DNA of 64,000 nucleotides from Bifidobacterium catenulatum PV20-2 (GCF_000800455.1 NZ_CP007456.1:2108001-2172000); one strand, 5' to 3'. Shown: positions 8,575-15,573, numbered from the stretch's first letter. A program made the numbers and translations. Notes: a model not told the origin generated them from the letters alone.

Positions 8575-8874
8575 CGGTTCGGTTGATCGCAAGTGGCACT
8601 CGTAGGCCTCGCGCTTCGGCGGTTGCCACGTGCCGCGGTTGATCTCGCGCTCCACCTTGTTGAGCCACGCCTCGGCGTCGGCCTCCGCTTGCCGGCGATC
8701 CTCGGGATCCTTCGGATCGAACTGGAAACGCTGCGATAGGCGCTTCTTGCCTTCCAGCATGTCCGCGAACTTCTCATAGGCCCACACCGGAACCGGATAC
8801 GACGCCTCGAGACTCGTCGGGTTCTTCTTGTTCGGCTTCGGATCAATGCAACCGAAACGTCTTCTCGCACCCAT
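8575..8874 (-). pseudogene. N-terminal fragment of a tyrosine integrase
   Basis: The ATG at 8874 follows GAGGAG on the minus strand. About 100 residues align with the N-terminus of the integrase at 14480-13021: G-A-R-R-R-F-G, V-P-V-W-A-Y-E-K-F, then A-E-A-W-L-N-K-V-E-R-E and G-T-W-Q-P-P-K-R-E. The catalytic domain is absent; beyond about 8575 the sequence no longer resembles an integrase. The fragment sits just inside the att-like site at 9085-9103, the same layout as in element B, so it is the leftover integrase of element A. Confidence 0.75.
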
Positions 8875-9054
8875 GACCCCATCTCCTCGGAACAGCGGGC
8901 GGAACCGTGCTAATTGGGCGCGATATGGATCATGCCTAATCTCGCCCAACATCTTAGCCCATTTGACGGTCTCTCACGACATTGTGAGGAGTGGTCGAAA
9001 ACATTGGAAAAAAGCCAAAAACGTTGGAAAATGGCCGTTTTGAGCATGAAAAAA

Positions 9055-9080
9055 GGGTTCACAGTTTTACCTGTGGACCC
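9055..9080 (-). terminator. Intrinsic terminator beside internal att copy
   Basis: GGGTTCACAG pairs with CTGTGGACCC (one G-T pair). On the minus strand it is followed by T6. It occupies the same place relative to the att copy as the tRNA-Ser terminator does to the tRNA. Confidence 0.7.
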
Positions 9081-9084
9081 TGTC

Positions 9085-9103
9085 CGCGGAGAACACGAGA
9101 TTC
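9085..9103. repeat. Internal att copy, diverged tRNA-Ser 3' end
   Basis: Matches the tRNA-Ser 3' end in GCGGAGAA-ACGAGATTC with single differences. It marks the boundary between the decayed element A and element B. Confidence 0.7.
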
Positions 9104-9207
9104 CCCCAACAACTATCCTCAAACCCAGTAATAGCAAGGCTTTCAGCGATTACTGGTTTGATTGTAGCACTCTATTTGTCACTCTAAGCGCCTATCAGGG
9201 CCTCTGA

Positions 9208-9306
9208 TTTACACTTTTACACATTTACTCTTTTTACTCTTCACGGTTTTGAAAAGAGTAACAAAACGTTGGAATTTCAACGTTCTTGCTTACACTTTTA
9301 CACTTT
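9208..9306. repeat. Left subterminal repeat (candidate integrase arm sites)
   Basis: Iterated TTTACACTTT / TTTACTCTTTTTACTC motifs, then a palindrome GTTGGAATTTCAAC. Bases 9251-9306 match the reverse complement of 14632-14687 almost perfectly over about 55 bp. Repeats placed like this inside both att sites are typical of arm-type integrase or excisionase binding sites. Confidence 0.7.
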
Positions 9307-9584
9307 AGAGAGTTGTTTATAGTATGCATTTTCTGTTCAAAAGCCACAAACCTAATAATTCCAAGGGTTATGGGGTCCGTTACACATGCTTTGCTCCGAC
9401 TTCCACGCCAGATCCGGCCAAATCAGATGCAACGAGATATGGATCATGGGGCATTTCTAGGCAACCCAAAAGCAGACCGGAGCGAAGCGTAGGGCTTTTG
9501 GGGCGGCAGCTTCTTGCTTTTCATACGCCCGTGCTGCCATGACGAGGACCGACAAGCAGCACGTATGAAGGCGCTTAAGCACGG

Positions 9585-9619
9585 AATATCTGATGGGTCA
9601 CAATGGCCCGTCAGATATT
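9585..9619. repeat. 35-bp palindrome family, copy 1
   Basis: Begins AATATCTGATG and ends its own near-complement CGTCAGATATT. Flanking GG/CC extend the pairing to 39 bp. Confidence 0.75.
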
Positions 9620-9693
9620 CCAATTCGGCTCCAATCACGTTAATTGCCAGAACAAACGTTGCATATGGAAGCGATGCGATACTTAAAAAGTGT

Positions 9694-9728
9694 GATATCA
9701 ACTGCGGAATTATTACGCAGTTGATAAT
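9694..9728. repeat. 35-bp palindrome family, copy 2
   Basis: ATATCAACTGCG ... CGCAGTTGATAAT, same length and outer ATATCA/TGATAA signature as the other copies. Confidence 0.7.
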
Positions 9729-10143
9729 TTCGTCGAGATGCCAACGTGATCAAGTAGTCCGCCCTCCGCCAGAAATGGGTTCCGATCCGAAAAACAGCCA
9801 ATTGGGGAATCGTCACCGGGCAGAAATAAGGCTGTCAGCCCACAACCCATAACATGTTTCTTGACACTGTTCCGCCGTGAAGAAATGGGTTCGGCATCAG
9901 GCCGCACTAACTGGAAACATTTACCTAGCATACAAAGGACAATAATTAAAAAAGTATTTTTCTCTCCCAAAAAGTTCTCTTTAAAGTTGCGAATCGCCTA
10001 CTGCCAACTGCTCTCGCGGGAGTCTAAAAGATATTAAAAGATTCTTATAAAAGGGCGCAGGGCGCCTGGGCAGTGAACGGAAAGAGACAACACCAGCCAT
10101 CACGAAATCAGGCAACCACGCCACCGGCACAGCCGTTAGGAGC

Positions 10144-10179
10144 GTAAAGGGCCGATGCCCGAAGGCATCGGCCCTTTAC
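10144..10179. terminator. Perfect 16-bp-stem hairpin
   Basis: GTAAAGGGCCGATGCC, loop CGAA, then the exact complement. It is symmetric with a short A/T tract inside each foot, so it could terminate transcription from both sides. It lies downstream of the one-TM protein gene (ends 10243, minus strand). Confidence 0.65.
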
Positions 10180-10242
10180 CTATCCAACAGATTCCAGTAA
10201 GAGAGAAGCATGCCATGATTAATGCATGTTTCTCTCCAAGAA

Positions 10243-10428
10243 TTACCTATAGAAATATTTCCCTTGATCTATTTGTCTGGAAATGTCACGTAACTCACCA
10301 GCCAATTGGCGCTCTTCATCATTCCCGTGCTGCAACTTGGCTGCTTTGCTATCCAAACGGTGCTGCGATGCGGAATAAGAAACGATTGCAATCAGCAGAA
10401 TTACGCCGATGATTACGAGATATTCCAT
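10243..10428 (-). CDS. Small single-TM protein, 61 aa
   Basis: Unknown protein. The ATG at 10428 follows AAGGGG with 8-nt spacing. The N-terminus is a hydrophobic membrane segment (M-E-Y-L-V-I-I-G-V-I-L-L-I-A-I-V). A charged, probably helical cytoplasmic tail with E-L-R-D-I-S-R-Q-I-D follows. It begins 5 nt after the stop of the secreted protein gene, so the two are co-translated. The arrangement secreted peptide then tiny membrane protein recalls bacteriocin/immunity pairs, but nothing in the sequence proves that. A holin-like or signalling role is also possible. Confidence 0.6.
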   Translation of the reverse strand: MEYLVIIGVILLIAIVSYSASQHRLDSKAAKLQHGNDEERQLAGELRDISRQIDQGKYFYR

Positions 10429-10433
10429 AGCTA

Positions 10434-10685
10434 TTATCCCCTTTGCCCTACGCCGTTCAAGGCCATGCAAACAGCCTGTTGCCACGCAGTCCCCCAAACG
10501 CCCACTCCTTTGCATGAATCCGGAGTGGGAATCCAGTGGTCATAGCACTGACCTTGATAATAAAAATCACACCGTATGCGAGTTGTTGGACGAGAAGATT
10601 CAACGGCTGACGCTGCAGGCACCGCGAAGCCTAATCCCAAAAACATGAGCGCAGCACTAACCGCTGCCGATATCTTACGACGCAT
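10434..10685 (-). CDS. Small secreted cysteine-rich protein, 83 aa
   Basis: The ATG at 10685 follows AAGGG. Residues 1 to about 27 are a typical Sec signal peptide (M-R-R-K-I-S, hydrophobic core, V-P-A-A-S-A). The predicted mature part is about 56 residues with four Cys (R-C-D-F, Q-C-Y-D-H-W, S-C-K-G-V-G-V-W-G, A-V-C-M), consistent with two disulphides. It also has a Trp/Tyr/Gly-rich middle. No homologous family comes to mind. It is cargo of element B, transcribed with the one-TM protein downstream. Possible roles are a bacteriocin-like peptide or a surface protein; both are guesses. Confidence 0.65.
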   Translation of the reverse strand: MRRKISAAVSAALMFLGLGFAVPAASAVESSRPTTRIRCDFYYQGQCYDHWIPTPDSCKGVGVWGTAWQQAVCMALNGVGQRG

Positions 10686-11317
10686 AGCATCCCTTCCTAT
10701 ATCTACTTTTTGAGCTCCCCTTCGGAACCCGCCAAGATTCTAGTTTTTTCTTACAGGCAGTGACGTTCAACGTTCAGATTCCGACTTCTTGACACGATAA
10801 AAATGGGAATTTTACGTCACTAAAAACCTCATCAAAGAGGATCCATAGACCAACAGCGCCGAAACCAGCAAACCACATAGAAAAACCAGAGGAACCACAG
10901 ACCGCACCAGAAGAAAAAAATGACAGACAAGACACGATCAGCCATCAAAGCCAATGAGAACCAAGCAGTCCCAAGGCAACGAGAGCCACAGACAGAAGCC
11001 ATGGATCCAACGAAAACCCATGAAAACCACAACTTTTAGCATCAGAAATAAGCCACGGGCGTCTTGCATCCTGCTCCGCGGCTGACGCCCGTGGTTTCTT
11101 TTTCATGTATATAGTTTTTGGTTTTCTGCTTTGGTTGTGGGTATGGCTTGTTTTTCTGTCTGTGTTGTCTTGCTTTGTTCTTCTGGTCTGCTTTTGATTG
11201 TGTGATTCTTCTCTTTTCTGTATGTCTTCTTCTTGCTTTTTCGTCTTGCTTTGCTATCCGCTGCGTCTGTTCGTCTATTTCTGTTGTCTGTCCCCCCCGC
11301 TTTGCGTGGCAACGAGA
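10686..11317. other. Non-coding tract with mirrored strand asymmetry
   Basis: No credible gene. From about 10850 to 11035 the plus strand is very poor in T and rich in A and C. From about 11100 to 11290 the situation is mirrored: the plus strand is poor in A and rich in T, G and C. The switch point is the hairpin at 11053-11094. A 69-codon minus-strand frame (11312-11103) is Lys/Arg/Gln/Thr-rich as a by-product of the skew and is not convincing. Confidence 0.55.
11053..11094 (+). terminator. Strong hairpin at the skew switch
   Basis: CCACGGGCGTC pairs with GACGCCCGTGG across a 20-nt loop, followed on the plus strand by TTTCTTTTT. It could terminate a plus-strand transcript from 10850-11050. 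Confidence 0.7.
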
Positions 11318-11352
11318 AATATCAGATGCAACATTATGTTGCATCTGATATT
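11318..11352. repeat. 35-bp palindrome family, copy 3 (perfect)
   Basis: AATATCAGATGCAACAT, a central T, then the exact complement of the left arm. It is the archetype of the family. Confidence 0.85.
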
Positions 11353-11436
11353 CAGGTTTTAAGCATCCCCCGCTCTCCCACACAGCATCCGTCCTCATAG
11401 ACGGTTTCACAATCAAGACGACCGGAACCGGACCAG

Positions 11437-11471
11437 AATATCAACCTCGGCATAATGTCGAGGTTGATATT
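11437..11471. repeat. 35-bp palindrome family, copy 4
   Basis: AATATCAACCTCG ... CGAGGTTGATATT, 16 of 17 arm positions paired. Same length, and the outer seven base pairs match copy 3. Confidence 0.8.
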
Positions 11472-11486
11472 CCCCGATGCGGAGAA

Positions 11487-11521
11487 AATATCAGATGGAA
11501 CATAACGTTCCACCTGATAAT
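11487..11521. repeat. 35-bp palindrome family, copy 5
   Basis: AATATCAGATGGAAC ... GTTCCACCTGATAAT, with a few arm mismatches. It abuts the stop codon of the replication ATPase gene. Confidence 0.75.
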
Positions 11522-12640
11522 TCAGCGTGGCACGGTCGCGACCCATTCCTTGGCGAGCGTTTCCGGGGTGGATCCCACATCTAGACGTTCCGCCTCCTCA
11601 CCCGAGTATTCGGATGGATCCTTAAGGTAGACGATGGAACGGCTGCCGCGTTCAGCCGCCCTGGCCTGCCCCAAGCCGGCCAGAAAGAAAGCCTTTCTGA
11701 GCTTCGCGGGAGTCCACCTGCGGTCCTTGCTCTCCGCCTGATGGAACAGCTCTCTCGTCAGCATATGATTGCCATTCAAATGGACGGCAGCATGCATCCA
11801 TTCGGCCATGGCCTCCCTGACCACCGGGTCCGTCCGATCCTCTTTCATGACGTTTTTGAGATCCAGATAGTCTTGGGCGGTATCGTCGGTCGGCGCGGTT
11901 TCGACCACGACCCGTACCGGAAACGTCTCTCCGTCGTCGCCGACGCATTCACGTATCCCGAAGCGGATTTTGGCGTTGACGGTATCGGAGTACGACGCAT
12001 CCACCTGCTGGCACACGGTCACATCGGATACGTTCGGACATGTTTCAAGGTAGAGGTAGGAACGTGCCTTGGCCACCCACTGGTCGGATCCGGAAATGGC
12101 GTATGACACGTCCTCCGGATCCTTTTTCGCGTGAAGCACGCCCAGCACGCAGCAGTTGTTTCTTTTCGCCATGGCGTCGAGCGCGATCAGACAGTCGGCG
12201 GACTGCTGGTCATTCATACGGCCGGCGGCGAGACCATGCAATGGGTCTATGTACAGTGCATCCTTTCGGCCGATTCCACGATTCCCCGCAGGTCCCCGGC
12301 GTCGAAGCCACAGTACTCGATTCCGCCGGCACGACGTTTGTACAGCATGATGTTGCCCAGATCGGCCCATGCATTGCAGTTTTGCCTTTACGAGACCGGC
12401 ATCGTCCTCTCGCTGCACGATGAGGACCTTCTTGCCCATGGCCGAGAATCTCGCGCACTCATATAGCGCGAGGATGCTTTTGCCACAGCGTTTGCGTCCA
12501 CCCAATATAGTGATCGCTCCAGATGGAAACCACACGTTTTCTCCCAGGAATTCGACGTTCCGTACCAGTTCATTGAGCATTGGCGTCAGAACATAGTCGG
12601 TCTGCTTTGTTTTTCCGTTTTTTTGCGTTACACTGTTCAT
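11522..12640 (-). CDS. RecA-fold replication ATPase (RepA/AAA_25-like) with internal out-of-frame patch
   Basis: Predicted element replication protein of the hexameric RepA-type helicase or AAA_25 group. Walker A is G-G-R-K-R-C-G-K-S near residue 50. Walker B is A-L-Y-I-D-P-L-H-G-L. The region C-V-L-G-V-L-H-A-K-K-D follows, then an S-G-S-D-Q-W-V-A-K-A-R-S-Y-L segment typical of the fold. Between about 12377 and 12266 the frame reads as an R/G/C-rich stretch. The next frame there gives a natural-looking sequence (A-W-A-D-L-G-N-I-M-L-Y-K-R-R-A-G-G-I-E-Y), so two compensating indels seem to have scrambled about 37 residues. Activity is therefore doubtful. The ribosome binding site is weak. Confidence 0.7.
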   Translation of the reverse strand: MNSVTQKNGKTKQTDYVLTPMLNELVRNVEFLGENVWFPSGAITILGGRKRCGKSILALYECARFSAMGKKVLIVQREDDAGLVKAKLQCMGRSGQHHAVQTSCRRNRVLWLRRRGPAGNRGIGRKDALYIDPLHGLAAGRMNDQQSADCLIALDAMAKRNNCCVLGVLHAKKDPEDVSYAISGSDQWVAKARSYLYLETCPNVSDVTVCQQVDASYSDTVNAKIRFGIRECVGDDGETFPVRVVVETAPTDDTAQDYLDLKNVMKEDRTDPVVREAMAEWMHAAVHLNGNHMLTRELFHQAESKDRRWTPAKLRKAFFLAGLGQARAAERGSRSIVYLKDPSEYSGEEAERLDVGSTPETLAKEWVATVPR

Positions 12641-12651
12641 TGGTTTTGTTG

Positions 12652-12679
12652 GCGTCTGTCGTTGTTCAGCGACAGACGC
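12652..12679 (+). terminator. Hairpin between excisionase and replication genes
   Basis: GCGTCTGTCG pairs with CGACAGACGC, loop of 8 nt. The T-rich tail (TTTTCC) is on the plus-strand side. Confidence 0.5.
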
Positions 12680-12701
12680 TTTTCCTTTCCTGCGATGCCT
12701 C

Positions 12702-12899
12702 TCAGCATCCTTCGACGTAATCTTCCAGTGATTTGTAGCTGATCAGGAAAATACGTCCTGATTTGCGAGCTCTGATTTTGCCCTGTCTGATGAGCGTGTA
12801 GATGCTTTTGGTGTCCTTGAATCCCAGCAGCTGTGCCGCTACAGAGACGGTGACCGCCAACAGCCGATGAATCGAGTCCATCGTGCGTACGTTTGCCAT
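12702..12899 (-). CDS. Excisionase-like helix-turn-helix protein, 65 aa
   Basis: The ATG at 12899 follows AAAGGAA. The 65-aa protein has the excisionase/AlpA-type winged HTH: S-V-A-A-Q-L-L-G-F-K-D-T-K-S-I-Y-T-L-I-R-Q-G-K-I-R-A (positions about 20-45), then R-K-S-G-R-I-F-L-I-S and a C-terminal helix L-E-D-Y-V. It sits directly downstream of the integrase gene on the same strand, the usual location of a recombination directionality factor. It may also regulate the replication gene that follows. Confidence 0.78.
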   Translation of the reverse strand: MANVRTMDSIHRLLAVTVSVAAQLLGFKDTKSIYTLIRQGKIRARKSGRIFLISYKSLEDYVEGC

Positions 12900-13020
12900 T
12901 GTTTCGTTCCTTTCTGACCCCTCCGGCCTGATTCGGTTACGTTCGGACGGTTGCCCGGGCTTATAGCTACCACGTCGGTTCCTTGTTACGACGTCCGATA
13001 TCGGCTCATGCCATGTACGG

Positions 13021-14480
13021 TCATTGGGGTTCCATCAGCATCCGTGACAGGGTTTCTTCCTTCGTCTCGGGCGATAGCCGGCGCATCACCTCCTCTCGTT
13101 CGCTGGCGTCCATGACCTTGAGAAGCGTTATGCGTGCCACCACGTCGGTTCTCTCCAGAAGACGGGCAATCTCGACGGATGTGCCTCCGGCGTTCCGCGG
13201 CACGGGTACGTCATTCCCGGAAACGGAGGGGATCGCGTCTTTGGCGTCGTTCTCCATGCCCGAAATGATTCTTCGCCGTTCCGTCTCCACCGATGCTGGT
13301 AGTGCCGGTCGGTGTCCAGCCGTTCGTGCCCCGCGAATTCCATCACGGTTTTGTCCGAATTCGTGTACGCCTTCATATGGCTGATGGCACGGTGGCGCAG
13401 GTTGTAGAGGGAAACCTTCTTCTCTTCAAGCCTCGGAACGCTTTTGCGCGCCCTGTACCAGGCGTTGCGTACCGTCTGGGCGTTGACCACCTCGCACGTC
13501 CTTGGTCCCGTGAACAGGAAAGCGGTTGGATTGTCCGGCACGAATGTTCGAAGGTGCAGGTCCAGCGCCTTGCAGATGAACCCCGGTATCGGTGGATGCC
13601 TGACGCTTCCGGTGCTCTTGGTTTCGTTGACCAGCACCTTCTTATGGCGTTTGCCTGTTTCCGGATCCTTCGGACTGTATTCCTTCGCCGCCCTCACGAT
13701 GTCAAGCACGCCCTCCGAAAGGTCGTCCTTGAGCCTCACGTCCCTTCGCTGCAGCCCGTACACCTCTCCCGGCCGGAGCCCCATGACCCCGGACAGGTAG
13801 ACCACCACCGCGAACCGCTGCGACATGGCATGATACAGCGCATTCAGCTCTTCCATACTGATATCCACGTACTGAAAACGAGCCGTCGGTTTGTACATGC
13901 GGATGTGCACCGGATTGGATTTGAGCAGAGTGGTTCCGTCCTGGTCCAATTCCCGCTCGCACGCATCCCTGAAGATCTCACGCAGCAGCACATATGCCTT
14001 GTGCTTGACGGAGGCACCCTCGCCGGCCTTGCCCACCCTCATGGAGTCGGCCCACTTCTCGATGTCCCGCGGACCGATGCTTCCCATCGGCTTGTCGCCT
14101 AGGACGGGCAGCAGATAATCGTCCAGGTATTGCAGGTACTTCTCGCGCGTGGTCGGCGCTATCCGTTGTCCGTTCGGTTTTCTGCGGTTCTGCACGAAGT
14201 CGAGCGCATACTCGCGGAACGTTATGGTCGAACTTAGTTCCTTGGTCTTCTCGATTCGGGGCGGCTCCCAGCTTCCCAGCTTGATGAGCCGTTCCTGTTC
14301 CGCCAGCCATGCTTCGGCCATCGCAGTGTATTCCGCATCGAAATTCTTCGTATAGTGCCTCGGCAGGTCGGGCCACTTGGAATAGGCCCATACCGGTGGC
14401 TGATAGCGGGCCTGCACGTACTTATGCCCGTCGCGGGCGGAACGCACCAGGACCGAACCGAACTTTCGTCTCCCGCTCAT
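13021..14480 (-). CDS. Tyrosine integrase of element B, frameshifted near the C-terminus
   Basis: Site-specific recombinase that would insert the element at tRNA-Ser. The ATG at 14480 follows GGAGGT. In order: an N-terminal AP2-like arm domain (V-W-A-Y-S-K, A-E-A-W-L-A-E-Q-E-R), a core-binding domain with T-T-R-E-K-Y-L-Q-Y-L-D-D-Y-L, then the catalytic domain. That domain has G-L-R-P-G-E-V-Y (Arg), L-R-H-R-A-I-S-H (His-x-x-Arg region), A-G-H-E-R-L-D-T (His) and R-H-Y-Q-H (Tyr). Just after the Tyr, near 13285, a 1-nt shift breaks the frame. As sequenced, the protein reads through to 13128 with an unnatural tail, while the natural tail (M-E-T-E-R-R-R-I-I-S-G-M ...) continues in another frame to 13021. 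All catalytic residues precede the shift. Confidence 0.85.
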
Positions 14481-14631
14481 AGGACCTCCGTTCCGATCTG
14501 CGGAGCCGTGGCGACCGACATGGACGTGTACATTTTTTCACTCTCATTCAAGCTTGAAAAATGTGCAGAATCTCAATGATTCCAACGGTTTAGAAGGATT
14601 TTGGAGAGTGTTCTTCCCCTTAGAGAGAGTG

Positions 14632-14731
14632 ACAAGTGTAAAAGTGTAAGCAAGAACGTTGGAATTCCAACGTTTATTACTCTTTTCAGCGAATAAAAAG
14701 AATAAACAGAGTAAAAAGAGTAAAAAGTTAG
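14632..14731. repeat. Right subterminal repeat (candidate integrase arm sites)
   Basis: Inverted partner of 9208-9306: the same GTTGGAATTCCAAC palindrome and iterated GTAAAAAGAGTAAAAAG motifs in opposite orientation, about 290-390 bp inside the tRNA att site. 14735-14990 contains only a GTGACACAC/GTGTGTCAC hairpin (14840-14873) and no gene. Confidence 0.7.
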
Positions 14732-14992
14732 ACATGAAGCATCACGTTCCCCGACGAAGACGCGGACGTGGGAGGCATCAGACGCATACGCCTCCGGGTT
14801 GGGATGAGAGAACATGCCGGAGTTCCTTTCGACGATAGAGTGACACACCGATTTGGTCCGTCATGTGTGTCACCTAATACGTCATCGATATCGGCGTTTC
14901 CAACGTCATTCGAAGGCATCACACGGCAAAATGGCATATGGGCCAAACTGGTTGGAATCGCTGAAAGGAAGCCATTTTCGGGCATGAAAAAA

Positions 14993-15018
14993 GGGCTTTC
15001 GGAATCATCCGAAAGCCC
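14993..15018 (-). terminator. tRNA-Ser terminator
   Basis: GGGCTTTCGG pairs with CCGAAAGCCC around an AATCAT loop, followed by T6 on the minus strand, directly downstream of the tRNA 3' end. Confidence 0.85.
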
Positions 15019-15021
15019 TGC

Positions 15022-15109
15022 TGGCGGAGAATACGAGATTCGAACTCGTGAGGCTGTTACACCAACACGCTTTCCAAGCGTGCGCCATAGACCACTAGGC
15101 GAATTCTCC
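15022..15109 (-). tRNA. tRNA-Ser (anticodon GGA)
   Basis: 88 nt including an encoded CCA. The acceptor stem GGAGAAT pairs with the 3' end ATTCTCC. The D-loop contains TGG-like bases. The anticodon loop reads CTTGGAAAG with anticodon GGA (UCC codons). A long variable arm of the Ser class follows, and the T-arm is CGAGTTCGAATCTCG. Its 3' end is the integration site of elements A and B; the gene itself remains complete. Confidence 0.93.
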
Positions 15110-15206
15110 AATTATGCAACGCTCCACAGTGTCTATCCGTGAAACGCAACTTAATTAGGATACAACAGTTTCTCCTAAACCCCAAATCGGCGTGTCGCAA
15201 CGTCTT

Positions 15207-15552
15207 AAATCTCCCACTCACTGGAGTGAATCTACTCGCTACCAAGCCTCTCACAGTCCAAATTCCTCCAGCCACTGGAATAATCAGTACGCCCACAGGC
15301 TTTCTACAGTCCGAAAACCTCCACCCACTGGAGGAAAACACCCGCGTACAGGTCTCCAAACGTCCCAAAACCTCCAGTCACTGGAGGAATTGGTACGTTG
15401 GCAGGTTTACCAGCATCCAAATCCATCCACTCACTGGAACAATCCTCCCGCCCACGGGCCTCTCAGAGGAACAAAACACCCAGTGGGTGGAGCGATCCGC
15501 CCGCTGACAGGCATCTCAGCGTCCAAAAAACTCCAATGGGTGGAGGAAGGCA
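15207..15552. repeat. Seven 53-bp degenerate tandem repeats
   Basis: The motif CACTGGA (GGGTGGA in the last two units) recurs at 15219, 15273, 15326, 15379, 15432, 15485 and 15538, a period of 53 bp (once 54). Each unit holds a CTCCAG-type inverted repeat and a second conserved part ending GTCCAAAA. The units are diverged over their whole length. The array lies upstream of the tRNA-Ser 5' end and contains no credible gene. Confidence 0.85.
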
Positions 15553-15573
15553 ACCCGCGCGAATACGAAAAAA

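Larger units (their letters stand above)
6594..9103. mobile_element. Decayed integrative element A at tRNA-Ser
   Basis: Bounded on the left by the 21-bp tRNA-Ser 3'-end copy (6594-6614) and on the right by a second, diverged copy (9085-9103). It contains an XRE regulator, a DUF4160/DUF2442 pair, the N-terminal fragment of an element gene and the N-terminal fragment of a tyrosine integrase in the same position and orientation as the integrase of element B. It lacks a functional integrase and any transfer or replication gene, so it is presumably immobile. Confidence 0.65.
9307..10242. other. Structured non-coding region of element B
   Basis: No credible protein gene in over 900 bp. It holds an unpaired half-copy of the 35-bp palindrome family near 9419-9433, a hairpin CCCAAAAGC/GCTTTTGGG (9465-9502), a hairpin CATACG-GTGCTGC/GCAGCACGTATG (9522-9567), two 35-bp palindromes (9585, 9694), two copies of GAAATGGGTTC (near 9773 and 9884) and a perfect 16-bp-stem hairpin at 10144-10179. 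A replication origin, an oriT or structured RNAs would fit; the sequence does not decide. Confidence 0.55.
9085..15041. mobile_element. Integrative element B at tRNA-Ser(GGA)
   Basis: About 6 kb between the att copy at 9085 and the 3' end of the intact tRNA-Ser gene. All genes are on the minus strand: integrase (14480), excisionase-like HTH (12899), RecA-fold replication ATPase (12640), secreted Cys-rich protein (10685) and one-TM protein (10428). There are no conjugation genes, so it would be an integrative mobilisable element or satellite rather than an ICE. A 55-bp inverted repeat lies inside each end. More than 2 kb is non-coding and full of palindromes. Confidence 0.75.

Noticed and set aside
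11103..11312. Lys/Arg-rich 69-codon frame on the minus strand
   Set aside because: The composition follows from the T-poor strand; no ribosome binding site or domain.
14728..15142. Overlapping frames on both strands around the tRNA-Ser
   Set aside because: They run through the tRNA and its terminator and have no start signals.
15207..15552. Possible CRISPR array
   Set aside because: The whole 53-bp unit is similar from copy to copy, with no unique spacers, no leader and no cas genes.
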